A stretch of DNA of 17,246 bases from an uncultured Eubacteriales bacterium (GTDB lineage Bacteria > Bacillota > Clostridia > Christensenellales > CAG-917), in contig URTQ01000012.1 in the NCBI GenBank assembly GCA_900550855.1, positions 1-17,246 on the forward strand. The letters are read 5' to 3'. Numbering within the stretch: the stretch's first letter is position 1; the number at the start of each line of letters is the position of its first letter. The notes below the pieces were generated by a model. It saw only the letters and a program-made list of their open reading frames with translations. It was not told the origin of the DNA and searched no databases. Made by a program: the position numbers and the translations under genes. Below, in pieces: positions 7,842 through 15,037 of the stretch.

Positions 7842-9344
7842 TCATTTGAGAGGTTTCATTGTGGGGAACAACAATACATCGCGTATCGACGCACTGTCCG
7901 TGAGGAACATTACCATACGGTCGATGCCGATGCCGAGTCCGCCGGTTGGGGGCATACCGTATTCGAGCGCGGTGCAGAAATCCTCGTCGTAGGGTTGGGC
8001 TTCTTCGTCGCCTTTGGCTTTGGCGAGCATTTGTTGCTCGAAACGCGAACGCTGATCGAGAGGATCGTTGAGTTCGCTGAAAGCGTTGCCGCCCTCGCTT
8101 GCGCAGATGAAGAACTCGAATCTCTCGGTAAGTCGAGGATCGGACGGTTTCTTCTTTGCAAGAGGACTGACCTCGACAGGATAGTCGGTGATAAACACAG
8201 GTCCTGTGAGTTTTTCCTCGACGAATGCGTCGAAGATGTTGTAAAGCGCGTGACCCCACGAGGTATCGGACGACATTTCGAGGCCCATCTTATTGCCTGC
8301 GGCGATGAGGTCGCAAAGCGGTTGATTGTCGAAATCGAGTCCAGTATACTTCTTCACTGCCTCGACCATCGTAAGACGTTCCCACGGCGTTTTAAGCGAA
8401 AGAGGCGTGCCTTGATAGACGATGTCCAAGCCGCCGCAAACACGCTCTGCCGCCGTCGTGTAAAGTTCTTCGGTTATGCGCATCATCTCGTTGTAATCGA
8501 CGTACGCTTGGTAGAGTTCGATGGTGGTAAACTCGGGATTATGCTTGGTGTCCATACCTTCGTTGCGGAACTGACGACCTATCTCGTACACCTTCTCGAA
8601 TCCGCCGACGATGCAGCGTTTGAGGTGCAACTCGGTTGCGATACGCATATACATATCGATGTCGAGAGTGTTGTGGTGCGTGATGAAAGGACGAGCGTTT
8701 GCGCCGCCCGCGAGCGTGTTAAGCACGGGGGTTTCGACCTCGATAAATCCTTTTTTGTCTAGCACTTCGCGAATCGTGGAAATAATCTTGCTGCGCTTAA
8801 TAAACACTTCCTTGACTTCGGGGTTGGCGATAAGGTCGACGTAGCGTTGACGGAAGCGAAGTTCGGGGTCGCGAAGTCCGTGATACTTTTCGGGCAACGG
8901 AAGCAAAGATTTCGAGAGCAAAGTCGCGCTCTTGACGTGCACGGAAATTTCACCCGTTTTGGTCTTGAACACAAAGCCTTTTATGCCGATAATATCGCCC
9001 ACGTCCGTCTTTTTGAACGCCTGATATTCGTCGACGCCCATATCGTCGCGGCTGAAATAGCCTTGCATTTTGCCGTCGCTGTCCATAATATGACCGAAAC
9101 TCGCCTTGCCCATAATGCGTTTTGACATAAGTCTGCCCGCGATGCTGACTTCCTTGCCCTCGTACTCGTCGTAATTTGCAAGGATTTGTCCGGCGGTTGC
9201 GGTGCGCTCGTAGGACGTGATTTCAAACGGATTTTCGCCCTTTTGAACAAGTTCGTCGAGTTTTGCGATTCTGACCTTGCGCACCTCGTTTACGTCAACT
9301 TCTTTTTCTTGTTCGGGTGCGTTGTTGCGGATTTCTTCACTCAT
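7842..9344 (-). CDS. lysS: Lysine--tRNA ligase (class II)
   Basis: Charges tRNA-Lys with lysine using ATP; cytosolic dimer. The 500-residue protein has an N-terminal OB-fold anticodon-binding domain (about 65-150) and the class II core. Motif 1 is near 184-209 (ending FIEVETPVLN), motif 2 is FRNEGMDTKHNPEFTTIE (259-276), and motif 3 is GMPPTGGLGIGIDRMVMFLT (463-482). The segment before motif 3, FFICASEGGNAFSELNDP, differs slightly from the common FINGxEIANAYSELNDP but keeps the key acid and the ELNDP end. The ATG has only a weak AGAGAG upstream. It is preceded by greA on the same strand with a 72-base gap, a frequent pairing in Clostridia. There is no room for a T-box leader. It ends at the hairpin 7757-7819. 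Confidence 0.97.
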   Translation of the reverse strand: MSEEIRNNAPEQEKEVDVNEVRKVRIAKLDELVQKGENPFEITSYERTATAGQILANYDEYEGKEVSIAGRLMSKRIMGKASFGHIMDSDGKMQGYFSRDDMGVDEYQAFKKTDVGDIIGIKGFVFKTKTGEISVHVKSATLLSKSLLPLPEKYHGLRDPELRFRQRYVDLIANPEVKEVFIKRSKIISTIREVLDKKGFIEVETPVLNTLAGGANARPFITHHNTLDIDMYMRIATELHLKRCIVGGFEKVYEIGRQFRNEGMDTKHNPEFTTIELYQAYVDYNEMMRITEELYTTAAERVCGGLDIVYQGTPLSLKTPWERLTMVEAVKKYTGLDFDNQPLCDLIAAGNKMGLEMSSDTSWGHALYNIFDAFVEEKLTGPVFITDYPVEVSPLAKKKPSDPRLTERFEFFICASEGGNAFSELNDPLDQRSRFEQQMLAKAKGDEEAQPYDEDFCTALEYGMPPTGGLGIGIDRMVMFLTDSASIRDVLLFPTMKPLK

Positions 9345-9360
9345 TGTAATTTCTCTCTAT

Positions 9361-9400
9361 AAAAAAGCAATACGCTTGCCAAAAAAGGCAGGCGCAAGCG
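9361..9400 (-). terminator. Hairpin between greA and lysS, weak terminator or attenuator
   Basis: On the minus strand CGCTTGC and GCAAGCG (plus 9394-9400 and 9373-9379) enclose a 14-base loop, followed after a few bases by GCTTTTTT. The stem is only 7 bp and the U-tract is displaced, so partial termination or a processing hairpin within the greA-lysS message is as likely as full termination. Confidence 0.35.
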
Positions 9401-9416
9401 CGTTTGTCTACGGTTG

Positions 9417-9893
9417 TTATTTGATGTTTACGACCTTGTACTCTTCGGTGGCGTGAGCGGTTGTGAATCTGACGACTTCGCCGTTCTTTTTGCCGACCAA
9501 AGCCTTGCCCAAAGGCGATTCGTTGCTGATTTTGCCCTTTGCGAAGTCCGCTTCGGTTTCGCCGACGAGTTGAACGGTCATAACGCGGTCTTCTTCGTCG
9601 TCGAGGTCGCCGAGATATTCGACGGTGACGGTGTTGCCGATAGACACTTTGTGCGTGCCGCTCTTTTCGATGATGACAGCGTTCTTAATGCGTTCTTCGA
9701 GGTCCTTGATTTCGGAAGCGACTTGGCTTTCCTCTTGTTTTGCCGCGTCGTATTCGGCGTTTTCGGACAAGTCGCCGAGTTCTCTTGCGTGTTGCAATTT
9801 CTTTGCAACGTCTTCACGCAAATATACGATGAGATAGTCAAGTCTTTGTTTAAGTTCTTCAAGACCTTCTTGGGTAAGATAAACTTCTTTCAT
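9417..9893 (-). CDS. greA: Transcription elongation factor GreA
   Basis: Rescues backtracked RNA polymerase by stimulating transcript cleavage through its secondary channel. The 158-residue length is canonical. The N-terminal coiled coil (about 5-75) carries the tip signature ARELGDLSENAEYDAAKQEE with catalytic acids Asp41 and Glu44. The C-terminal FKBP-like domain (about 80-158) contains ISNESPLGKALVGKKNGEVV. The start has an excellent AGGAGG five bases before the ATG. It lies between the amaP-like gene (46-base gap) and lysS. A perfect hairpin (9904-9920) ends on the first base of the AGGAGG. Confidence 0.97.
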   Translation of the reverse strand: MKEVYLTQEGLEELKQRLDYLIVYLREDVAKKLQHARELGDLSENAEYDAAKQEESQVASEIKDLEERIKNAVIIEKSGTHKVSIGNTVTVEYLGDLDDEEDRVMTVQLVGETEADFAKGKISNESPLGKALVGKKNGEVVRFTTAHATEEYKVVNIK

Positions 9894-9903
9894 TATTTCC
9901 TCC

Positions 9904-9920
9904 TGACGCCGACGGCGTCA
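9904..9920 (-). promoter_or_regulatory. Hairpin abutting the greA ribosome binding site
   Basis: A perfect 7-bp inverted repeat, TGACGCC-GTC-GGCGTCA on the minus strand, with a three-base loop. Its last base is also the first base of the AGGAGG of greA (9899-9904). It could modulate ribosome access, protect a processed 5' end or partly insulate greA from the gene upstream. No U-tract follows, so it is not a terminator. Confidence 0.45.
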
Positions 9921-9939
9921 TACGTTATTCTTTTTTGGA

Positions 9940-10791
9940 TTATTCTGCTTTTTCGTCGCTTTCGGACTCGGTTTGCGCTTCTTCCGATTCTACGGATTCG
10001 ACGTTTTCCTCGCCGTTTTCGACTTCGCCTTCGATTGCTTCGTCTTGTGCGACTTCTTGCGATTCGTCTTTCACTTCTTCGGCTTCGCCTTCGACGGTTT
10101 CTTCCGTTTCTTGTGCGACTTCTTCGTCGCCGCCCAAAACTTCCGTTTGCTCTGCGTTTTCCGCGCCTTCTGCGTTTTCTACGGTTTCTTCGGATTGCTC
10201 GTTTTGAGCGTTCTTTTCGTCTTGCGCTTTCATTTCGGCAAGTTTCTTTTCCACTTTCGCCTGAACTTCGGCTTGGTCCGCCTTGTACTTGGGCGTAAGA
10301 GCCATAACCTTGATTTCGATGGAACTGAACTTAAATCCGAACTCGCCGAGGAACACGTCTTCGAGCAAAGTGCGCAAATAGGTTTCCGCTTCGAGAACGT
10401 CTTTGTCCACGACCTTTACGTTCGTTTTGAGGCGTACGCCGTATTCGTCGCTGACGAGAGCGACCTTTTGGCACTTCACGCCCTCGACTTGCTTGCAAGT
10501 GGTTTTGACGAGCTTGGTGATGACGTTGGACGTAACTCTCACGCTGCCGCCCTTTTCTTGACGAAGGGTGATTTCTTTCACCACGTCGCTGTTGACGAAG
10601 ATAAGCACAAGCGAGATTATCGAGAGAACGAGATAGAGAATTGCGAGCGTGATAATCAAGCCTCTTACGAGTTTGCTGTTAAATTCGTTTGCGTCGATAC
10701 CGCCGAACGCCGTGACGACGAGCACCATAATGAGAATGATTGCCACGACAATCGAGCAGGAAGCGAAAATTTTTTCGAGATTCTTTTTCAT
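9940..10791 (-). CDS. AmaP-like membrane protein with Asp23-type domain and long acidic tail
   Basis: In Firmicutes, AmaP anchors the alkaline-shock protein Asp23 at the membrane; this 283-residue protein has the same plan. TM1 is near 8-30 and TM2 near 42-67, followed by an Asp23-like domain (about 72-165; GSVRVTSNVITKLVKTTCKQVEGV and a later RLKTNVKVV strand). Then come a charged helix (about 168-195) and a tail of about 88 residues (196-283) made mostly of Glu, with Val, Ala, Gln and Ser. The family is usually nearer 180-200 residues, so the tail is an addition. The ATG follows GAGGTGA. It heads the operon with greA and lysS from a strong promoter. The family call rests on topology and pattern, and the exact role is not established. 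Confidence 0.75.
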   Translation of the reverse strand: MKKNLEKIFASCSIVVAIILIMVLVVTAFGGIDANEFNSKLVRGLIITLAILYLVLSIISLVLIFVNSDVVKEITLRQEKGGSVRVTSNVITKLVKTTCKQVEGVKCQKVALVSDEYGVRLKTNVKVVDKDVLEAETYLRTLLEDVFLGEFGFKFSSIEIKVMALTPKYKADQAEVQAKVEKKLAEMKAQDEKNAQNEQSEETVENAEGAENAEQTEVLGGDEEVAQETEETVEGEAEEVKDESQEVAQDEAIEGEVENGEENVESVESEEAQTESESDEKAE

Positions 10792-10837
10792 AGATTCACC
10801 TCACGCGGCGCATCGTTAAAACGATTGCCGTTTATAT

Positions 10838-10866
10838 AATATAAACTAAGATTGATAATTAGTCAA
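10838..10866 (-). promoter_or_regulatory. Promoter of the amaP-like-greA-lysS operon
   Basis: Minus strand: -35 TTGACT (10861-10866), a 17-base spacer and -10 TATATT (10838-10843). The predicted start is near 10831, giving a leader of about 40 bases before the ATG at 10791. The leader includes a small ATCGTT/AACGAT inverted repeat (10812-10825). Confidence 0.65.
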
Positions 10867-10868
10867 TC
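10850..10868. promoter_or_regulatory. Operator-like inverted repeat over the -35 element
   Basis: GATTGA (10850-10855) and TCAATC (10863-10868) form a 6-bp inverted repeat separated by 7 bases, covering the -35 hexamer and part of the spacer of the amaP-like promoter. A dimeric repressor bound here would block RNA polymerase. No regulator is identified, and a chance repeat in AT-rich DNA is possible. Confidence 0.3.
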
Positions 10869-10904
10869 GTGCGCAAAAAAATTGCTTATCTATTATCCGT
10901 AATT

Positions 10905-10933
10905 TTGGCTATATGTATGCGCGCTTCTATAAT
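10905..10933 (+). promoter_or_regulatory. Plus-strand promoter-like sequence, possible small RNA
   Basis: TTGGCT (10905-10910), a 17-base spacer and a perfect TATAAT (10928-10933) on the plus strand, where no rightward gene follows. Transcription starting near 10940 would meet the hairpin and T-run at 10970-10998, giving a transcript of about 60 bases. This is a small-RNA candidate only. The stretch 10870-10963 holds nothing else I can support. Confidence 0.3.
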
Positions 10934-10963
10934 AAACCACACACAACGGCATTTATCCGCACA

Positions 10964-10995
10964 AATAAAAAACGATTCCTAAAAAGAAACCGTTT
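10964..10995 (-). terminator. Rho-independent terminator after the PHP gene
   Basis: On the minus strand a 10-bp stem with two G-U pairs, AAACGGTTTC/GGAATCGTTT, and a 6-base loop is followed by TTTTTTATTT. It sits 8 bases beyond the PHP gene stop. On the plus strand the same hairpin is followed by TTTTTT to 10998, so it is potentially bidirectional. Confidence 0.8.
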
Positions 10996-11002
10996 TTTCA
11001 AA

Positions 11003-11818
11003 TCATTCGATTGGGACGAGGACTTCTTCGTGCTTGACGAAAGTGCTTAACTGCGTGAAGCCTATCTCTTTCAACATCTTGCACGCCTCGTCGAAGTTTT
11101 TGCAAATATCGCCGCGGTGCGCGTCCGAGCCGTAACTTATCTTGCGACCGCCGAGTTCGTAATATCTTTCGATAATATCTCGTTGCGGCGCCATCTCGTG
11201 ATGGAAGTTGACTTCGAGCGCTTTGCCCCTTGCGATTATGCCGTTGAGTATGGCGTCAATCTCTTTGGGAAAATCCTTGTATCTCAACAACTTGTCGCGA
11301 TAAGGCGCGCCGTGCGCGATGTAGCCGATGTGCGCAACCGTGTCGTATTGATAGGGTGCGTCGAGGCTTTCCAAAATGGTTTCGAGGTATCTTCTGTACA
11401 CTCTCTTTTTGGTTTTGAAAAGAAACGCGAGTTTGAAGTACACGTCGTAGCCGTCAACGCAATGCACCGAATTTATAACGATGTCGAACGGATATTTTTC
11501 AATGGCTTTTTTGTACGCTTCCTTTGCCGCTTGGCTCGAATCGTAACTCGCTTCTATGCCGAAACAGAGGTTTAACGTGTTGTTTTTGTCCGCGTCAAGT
11601 GCCGATTTTGCGTTTTTCCAGTTCTCATAATATTTTTCGAGGTCGAGATTCGGCCACCTTACAGGCGCGCGATTTTTGCCGTACTCGAAGTCGTAATCGA
11701 GATGTTCTGTGGTTGCCAAATAGCAAAGACCTTGCGCCTTTGCTGTTTCCACGACTTGCGAAAGCGGCACTTTCCCGTCGTGCGAATTGGTGGTGTGAAC
11801 GTGGGTGTCACATTTCAT
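11003..11818 (-). CDS. PHP-domain phosphoesterase, histidinol-phosphatase (HisJ/HisK)-like
   Basis: A 271-residue stand-alone PHP metal-dependent phosphoesterase. The metal ligands expected for the family are in order: DTHVHT (His6, His8), TTEHLD (Glu38, His39), GIEASYD (Glu89), NSVHCVDG (His119), VAHIGYIAHG (His163), LEVNFHH, and GSDAH (Asp232, His234). The size and the LATTEHLDYDF and INSVHCVDGYD segments fit the histidinol-phosphatase branch, but no other histidine gene is nearby, so the substrate is open. The ATG lies 4 bases after the alaS stop, with only GGA upstream, suggesting re-initiation or coupling. It ends at a good terminator. The fold is confident; the substrate is not. Confidence 0.85.
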   Translation of the reverse strand: MKCDTHVHTTNSHDGKVPLSQVVETAKAQGLCYLATTEHLDYDFEYGKNRAPVRWPNLDLEKYYENWKNAKSALDADKNNTLNLCFGIEASYDSSQAAKEAYKKAIEKYPFDIVINSVHCVDGYDVYFKLAFLFKTKKRVYRRYLETILESLDAPYQYDTVAHIGYIAHGAPYRDKLLRYKDFPKEIDAILNGIIARGKALEVNFHHEMAPQRDIIERYYELGGRKISYGSDAHRGDICKNFDEACKMLKEIGFTQLSTFVKHEEVLVPIE

Positions 11819-11822
11819 ATTA

Positions 11823-13610
11823 TTATTCCAAAACCGCTTTGATACGTCTTACGCCTGCCGAAGAAGATTGCTCTTTGACAATGCGGAATTTGCCGAGTTC
11901 GCCCGTGCGTTTTGCGTGAGGACCGCCGCAGATTTCTTTGGATATGCCTATCGTATACACCTTTACGACGTCGCCGTAGCGGTTGTCGAACACGCCGATT
12001 GCGCCTGCTTTCTTTGCTTCCTCGACGGACATTTCTTCGAGTTTGATTTCGCTGTCTTTTGCGATTTCGTCGTTGACGACCTTTTCGACCTCGGCGATTT
12101 CTTCTTGCGTCAACGGGCGCGGGAAGTTGAAGTCGAAACGCAATCTTTCGGACGTGATGTTGCTGCCCTTTTGTTGAATGGTATCGTCGTGAAGCACGAG
12201 TTTGAGCGCGGCGTTGAGAAGGTGCGTTGCGCTGTGCAATCTTGCGGTGAGTTCGCCGCCGTCTGCAAGTCCGCCCTTAAACTTTTGTTCCGCACCCGCT
12301 TTCGAGAGTGCCTGATGGTCTGCAAACGCCTTATCGTAGCCCTCTTTGTCGAGAGTGTAGCCTTTTTCTTTTGCGAGTTCCGCCGTCATTTCGATGGGGA
12401 AACCGTATGTGTCGTAAAGTCTGAACGCGGTCTTGCCGGGGAAGACCGTCATATTTTCGGGAAGGTGCGCCACGATTTTGTCAAACTCTTTCAAGCCTTG
12501 TTCGATGGTCTTTGCAAACTTGTCTTTTTCCGCTTCGAGTTCGCTCACGATTCTGCCCTCGTTTTCCTTGATGTAGGGGTATGCTTCCTCGTATTTTGCG
12601 ACGTAGAGTTTTGCAAGTTCGACGAGCGCGCCGTCGTCGATTCCGAGCGTTCTGCAATATCTCATTGCTCTGCGGATAAGGCGGCGCAAAACGTAGCCTT
12701 GATCGACGTTAGAGGGCGACACGCCTTTGGGATCGCCCAAAAGGAAGGTTGCCGTGCGCGTATGGTCTGCGATTATACGCATTGCGACGGTCATAGTTTC
12801 GTCCTCGCCGTAGGTCTTGCCCGAAAGCTCTTCGAGTTTCTTGATTGCAAACGCAAAGAGGTCGGTTTCGTACACGGATTTGTAGCCGTTGAGAATGCAA
12901 AGCATTCTTTCAAGTCCCATACCCTCGTCGACGTTCTTTTGTTTGAGGGGCGAGAACGTGCCGTCCGCATTCTTGAAGTACTGCATAAACACGTCGTTGC
13001 CGATTTCGACGTACTTGCCGCAATCGCACGCAGGCGAGCAATCGTCCGAGCATTTGGGTTTGCCGGTGTCGATAAACATTTCGGTGTCCGGACCGCAAGG
13101 ACCGGTTATACCGGCAGGACCCCACCAGTTGTGCTTTTTATTGCAGTAGAAGATGTGGTCTTCGGGAATGCCTTGCGCTTTCCAGTAGGACGCGCTTTCC
13201 TCGTCGCGAGGGCAATCCTCGTCGCCTGCAAACACCGTAACCGCAAATTTATCCTTGTCGAATTCGAGTTGGTTGAGAAGAAAATCGTAAGAGCAAGCAA
13301 TCGCATACTCTTTGAAGTAGTCGCCCAGCGACCATCTGCCGAGCATCTCGAAGAACGTGCAGTGGGTTGCGTCGCCCACTTCATCGATATCGCCCGTGCG
13401 CACGCACACTTGAACGTCCGTCAAACGATTGCCCGCAGGGTGCTTTTCGCCCAAAAGGTACGGCACGAGGGGGTGCATACCCGCAGTCGTGAACAACACG
13501 GTCGGGTCGTTTTCGGGAATGAGGGACGCAGAACCGATTACGGCGTGTCCCTTGGACTTGTAATAGTCGAGATAAAGTTTGCGAAGTTCGCTTGAATTGA
13601 GTTGTTTCAT
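11823..13610 (-). CDS. alaS: Alanine--tRNA ligase, short form lacking the C-terminal domains
   Basis: AlaRS charges tRNA-Ala and edits mischarged Ser/Gly. The class II core is clear (FTTAGMHPLVPYLLG, CVRTGDIDEVGDATHCTFFEML, WSLGDYFKEYAI, GITGPCGPDTEMF, VDEGMGLERM at 227-236), followed by the tRNA-recognition helices (VDQGYVLRRLIRRAMRYCR at 302-320). The editing domain has HSATH (His459, His463) and CGGPH (Cys561, His565). The protein ends at 595 residues, directly after GVRRIKAV, whereas standard bacterial AlaRS has about 870; the oligomerisation/DHHA1 and C-Ala parts are absent. A CX3CX3CXC cluster (Cys187, 191, 195, 197) may bind zinc. The frame is intact and the PHP gene follows at once, so this is a natural short form, not a truncation. 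The start has AGAGGT upstream. Confidence 0.93.
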   Translation of the reverse strand: MKQLNSSELRKLYLDYYKSKGHAVIGSASLIPENDPTVLFTTAGMHPLVPYLLGEKHPAGNRLTDVQVCVRTGDIDEVGDATHCTFFEMLGRWSLGDYFKEYAIACSYDFLLNQLEFDKDKFAVTVFAGDEDCPRDEESASYWKAQGIPEDHIFYCNKKHNWWGPAGITGPCGPDTEMFIDTGKPKCSDDCSPACDCGKYVEIGNDVFMQYFKNADGTFSPLKQKNVDEGMGLERMLCILNGYKSVYETDLFAFAIKKLEELSGKTYGEDETMTVAMRIIADHTRTATFLLGDPKGVSPSNVDQGYVLRRLIRRAMRYCRTLGIDDGALVELAKLYVAKYEEAYPYIKENEGRIVSELEAEKDKFAKTIEQGLKEFDKIVAHLPENMTVFPGKTAFRLYDTYGFPIEMTAELAKEKGYTLDKEGYDKAFADHQALSKAGAEQKFKGGLADGGELTARLHSATHLLNAALKLVLHDDTIQQKGSNITSERLRFDFNFPRPLTQEEIAEVEKVVNDEIAKDSEIKLEEMSVEEAKKAGAIGVFDNRYGDVVKVYTIGISKEICGGPHAKRTGELGKFRIVKEQSSSAGVRRIKAVLE

Positions 13611-13670
13611 ATATACCTCTGATGGTGAATATTTCGTTTTATCGTTTTGTTTTTTTTGCTTATTTTGGCG

Positions 13671-14945
13671 TTATCTTTGCACCGCTATACCCTCTTTTTC
13701 GAGTTCGGCAAAAAACTCGTCGGGAAGGGTCTTTTCCTTTATCGCCCTCGTAAACGCGAGCGTGGTTTTGCCGTTGGTGGTGATTGCGCCGAGATTTTGC
13801 GTGTTGTTTTTGGACACGTTCATATTCAAAACGTATCTGTCCACGCCCATACTTTCGGGGGATACGACGTTGCCGAGATTGCTGAATATGATGGTTTGGC
13901 GCGAGCGCATAAACACTCTTCCCAGTCGCAATATCGCGGTTTTGAGGAAAAGCGGCACGATTTTCAAAATCCAGTTCTTTTGCGCTTTCACAGTCGTTGA
14001 TATAAACGCGTCGAGTTTGTCCTTTGCGGTTTGGATTTTGAGTTGCCTTTGCGTTTCCTTTGCGCACGCCTCTATGCTCTTGAACTCGGACGGCGCGAGA
14101 ATGATTCTTACGAACGTCACGAAGTTGCGCATAGTCCTCGAGGGATAGAGCGCGCGAAGATTGACGGGAATCATCACCGCAATCGGCACTTTGTTTGCGC
14201 AGGTTTTTTCAATCGAATACGCAAGCACGCCCGCAACGTACGCCGTAAACGACACGCCGATTTCCTTTGCTCGTTTCAGCACGTCTTTTGCCTCGACGAC
14301 GCCCTCGCTCACCTCGTAGCCGTCTTTCGACAGCGTACCTTTTATGCGATGAGGCACTTTGCCCGCAAGTGCTTTGAGATTCATTTGTCCGAGGGATATG
14401 GGCTTGTAGTTTTTCTCGAATCCGTCCTCGGTTTCTTCCGAAACGGGTTCGCTCTGCCAGTCTATAACGTCCTCGTCGTCGACGGTGAATCCGCACACTT
14501 CGCGGTATCTTTTCACGATACTTTTCAAAAACGCAAGCGCGCCGTTGCCGTCCGCAAGCGCGTGGAAGATTTCGAGTATGATTTTGTTTTGCGCCGACGA
14601 CACCCTGAACCAGTATCCGTTCGTTTCGTCGGGGTCGATGGGTTTTAGAAGCGCGCCCTCGTCAAACACCTTGCAAGGCGCGTCGTTATGCTCGAAAAAG
14701 TGCCAGGCATACCCTTTTTTGAGTCGCACGCTGTACGCCTCGAATCTCGGCAACACTTCGTTGAGGGCGATTTGCAACTTTTCTCTGTCGACGTCCTCTT
14801 TCATCAAAGCGGAAATTCTGAAAAGACTTTGCACCTTTTTGGTGGACATAATGGGATAAAACTTCGCCGAATGGTCGAGTTGTAAACGCAGTTTTTTGCG
14901 CTTTTTATCGCCGTTTTTGGCTATGTTTTTGCTTTCGTCCGACAA
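13671..14945 (-). CDS. Condensation/alcohol acetyltransferase-superfamily acyltransferase
   Basis: A 424-residue cytosolic protein of the CoA-dependent acyltransferase superfamily (condensation domains, alcohol acetyltransferases, PapA-type enzymes). The active-site motif HHxxxDG appears as FHALADG, with catalytic His128 and structural Asp132-Gly133; the first, non-catalytic His is Phe. The N-terminal pattern LDHSAKFYPIM, the FRISALMKEDVD segment and the later IPVNLR and FSNLGNV motifs fit the alcohol acetyltransferase-like group of Clostridia. The start is TTG, supported by AAGGCGGTGA just upstream, a near-perfect anti-SD match, and a strong promoter behind it. alaS follows after 60 bases, so the two may share a message. 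Acyl donor and acceptor are unknown. Confidence 0.75.
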   Translation of the reverse strand: MSDESKNIAKNGDKKRKKLRLQLDHSAKFYPIMSTKKVQSLFRISALMKEDVDREKLQIALNEVLPRFEAYSVRLKKGYAWHFFEHNDAPCKVFDEGALLKPIDPDETNGYWFRVSSAQNKIILEIFHALADGNGALAFLKSIVKRYREVCGFTVDDEDVIDWQSEPVSEETEDGFEKNYKPISLGQMNLKALAGKVPHRIKGTLSKDGYEVSEGVVEAKDVLKRAKEIGVSFTAYVAGVLAYSIEKTCANKVPIAVMIPVNLRALYPSRTMRNFVTFVRIILAPSEFKSIEACAKETQRQLKIQTAKDKLDAFISTTVKAQKNWILKIVPLFLKTAILRLGRVFMRSRQTIIFSNLGNVVSPESMGVDRYVLNMNVSKNNTQNLGAITTNGKTTLAFTRAIKEKTLPDEFFAELEKEGIAVQR

Positions 14946-14973
14946 CTTTTGTCACCGCCTTGTTTTGAATATT

Positions 14974-15002
14974 GCATATATTTTATTCTTTTTTAATATT
15001 AT
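14974..15002 (+). promoter_or_regulatory. Candidate sigma-E-like promoter for yabP
   Basis: GCATATA (14974-14980) matches the sporulation sigma-E -35 pattern (KMATATT) at six of seven positions and is followed after 14 bases by AATATTAT, a partial match (five of eight) to the -10 CATACAAT. The position fits a short yabP leader. The region is very AT-rich, so this is tentative. Confidence 0.3.
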
Positions 15003-15008
15003 TGTCAA
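14980..15008 (-). promoter_or_regulatory. Sigma-A promoter of the acyltransferase gene
   Basis: Minus strand: consensus -35 TTGACA (15003-15008), a 17-base spacer and -10 TAAAAT (14980-14985). The predicted start near 14973 leaves a leader of about 28 bases carrying the AAGGCGGTGA ribosome site. It overlaps almost fully with the region that must drive yabP in the opposite direction. Confidence 0.75.
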
Positions 15009-15037
15009 TGAAATGTGCCACGCACGAAAGGGGTAAT

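Noticed and set aside
9345..9416. T-box leader for lysS
   Set aside because: Only 72 bases separate it from greA and no T-box sequence is present; the same applies to alaS, which has 60 bases upstream.
9935..10207. Ser-rich and Phe-rich frames opposite the acidic tail
   Set aside because: They arise from the GAA-rich repeat composition of the AmaP-like tail read on the other strand.
11823..13610. alaS as a truncated pseudogene
   Set aside because: The frame is open to a natural stop, all catalytic and editing zinc ligands are present, and the next gene starts 4 bases later. A naturally short form is the better reading.
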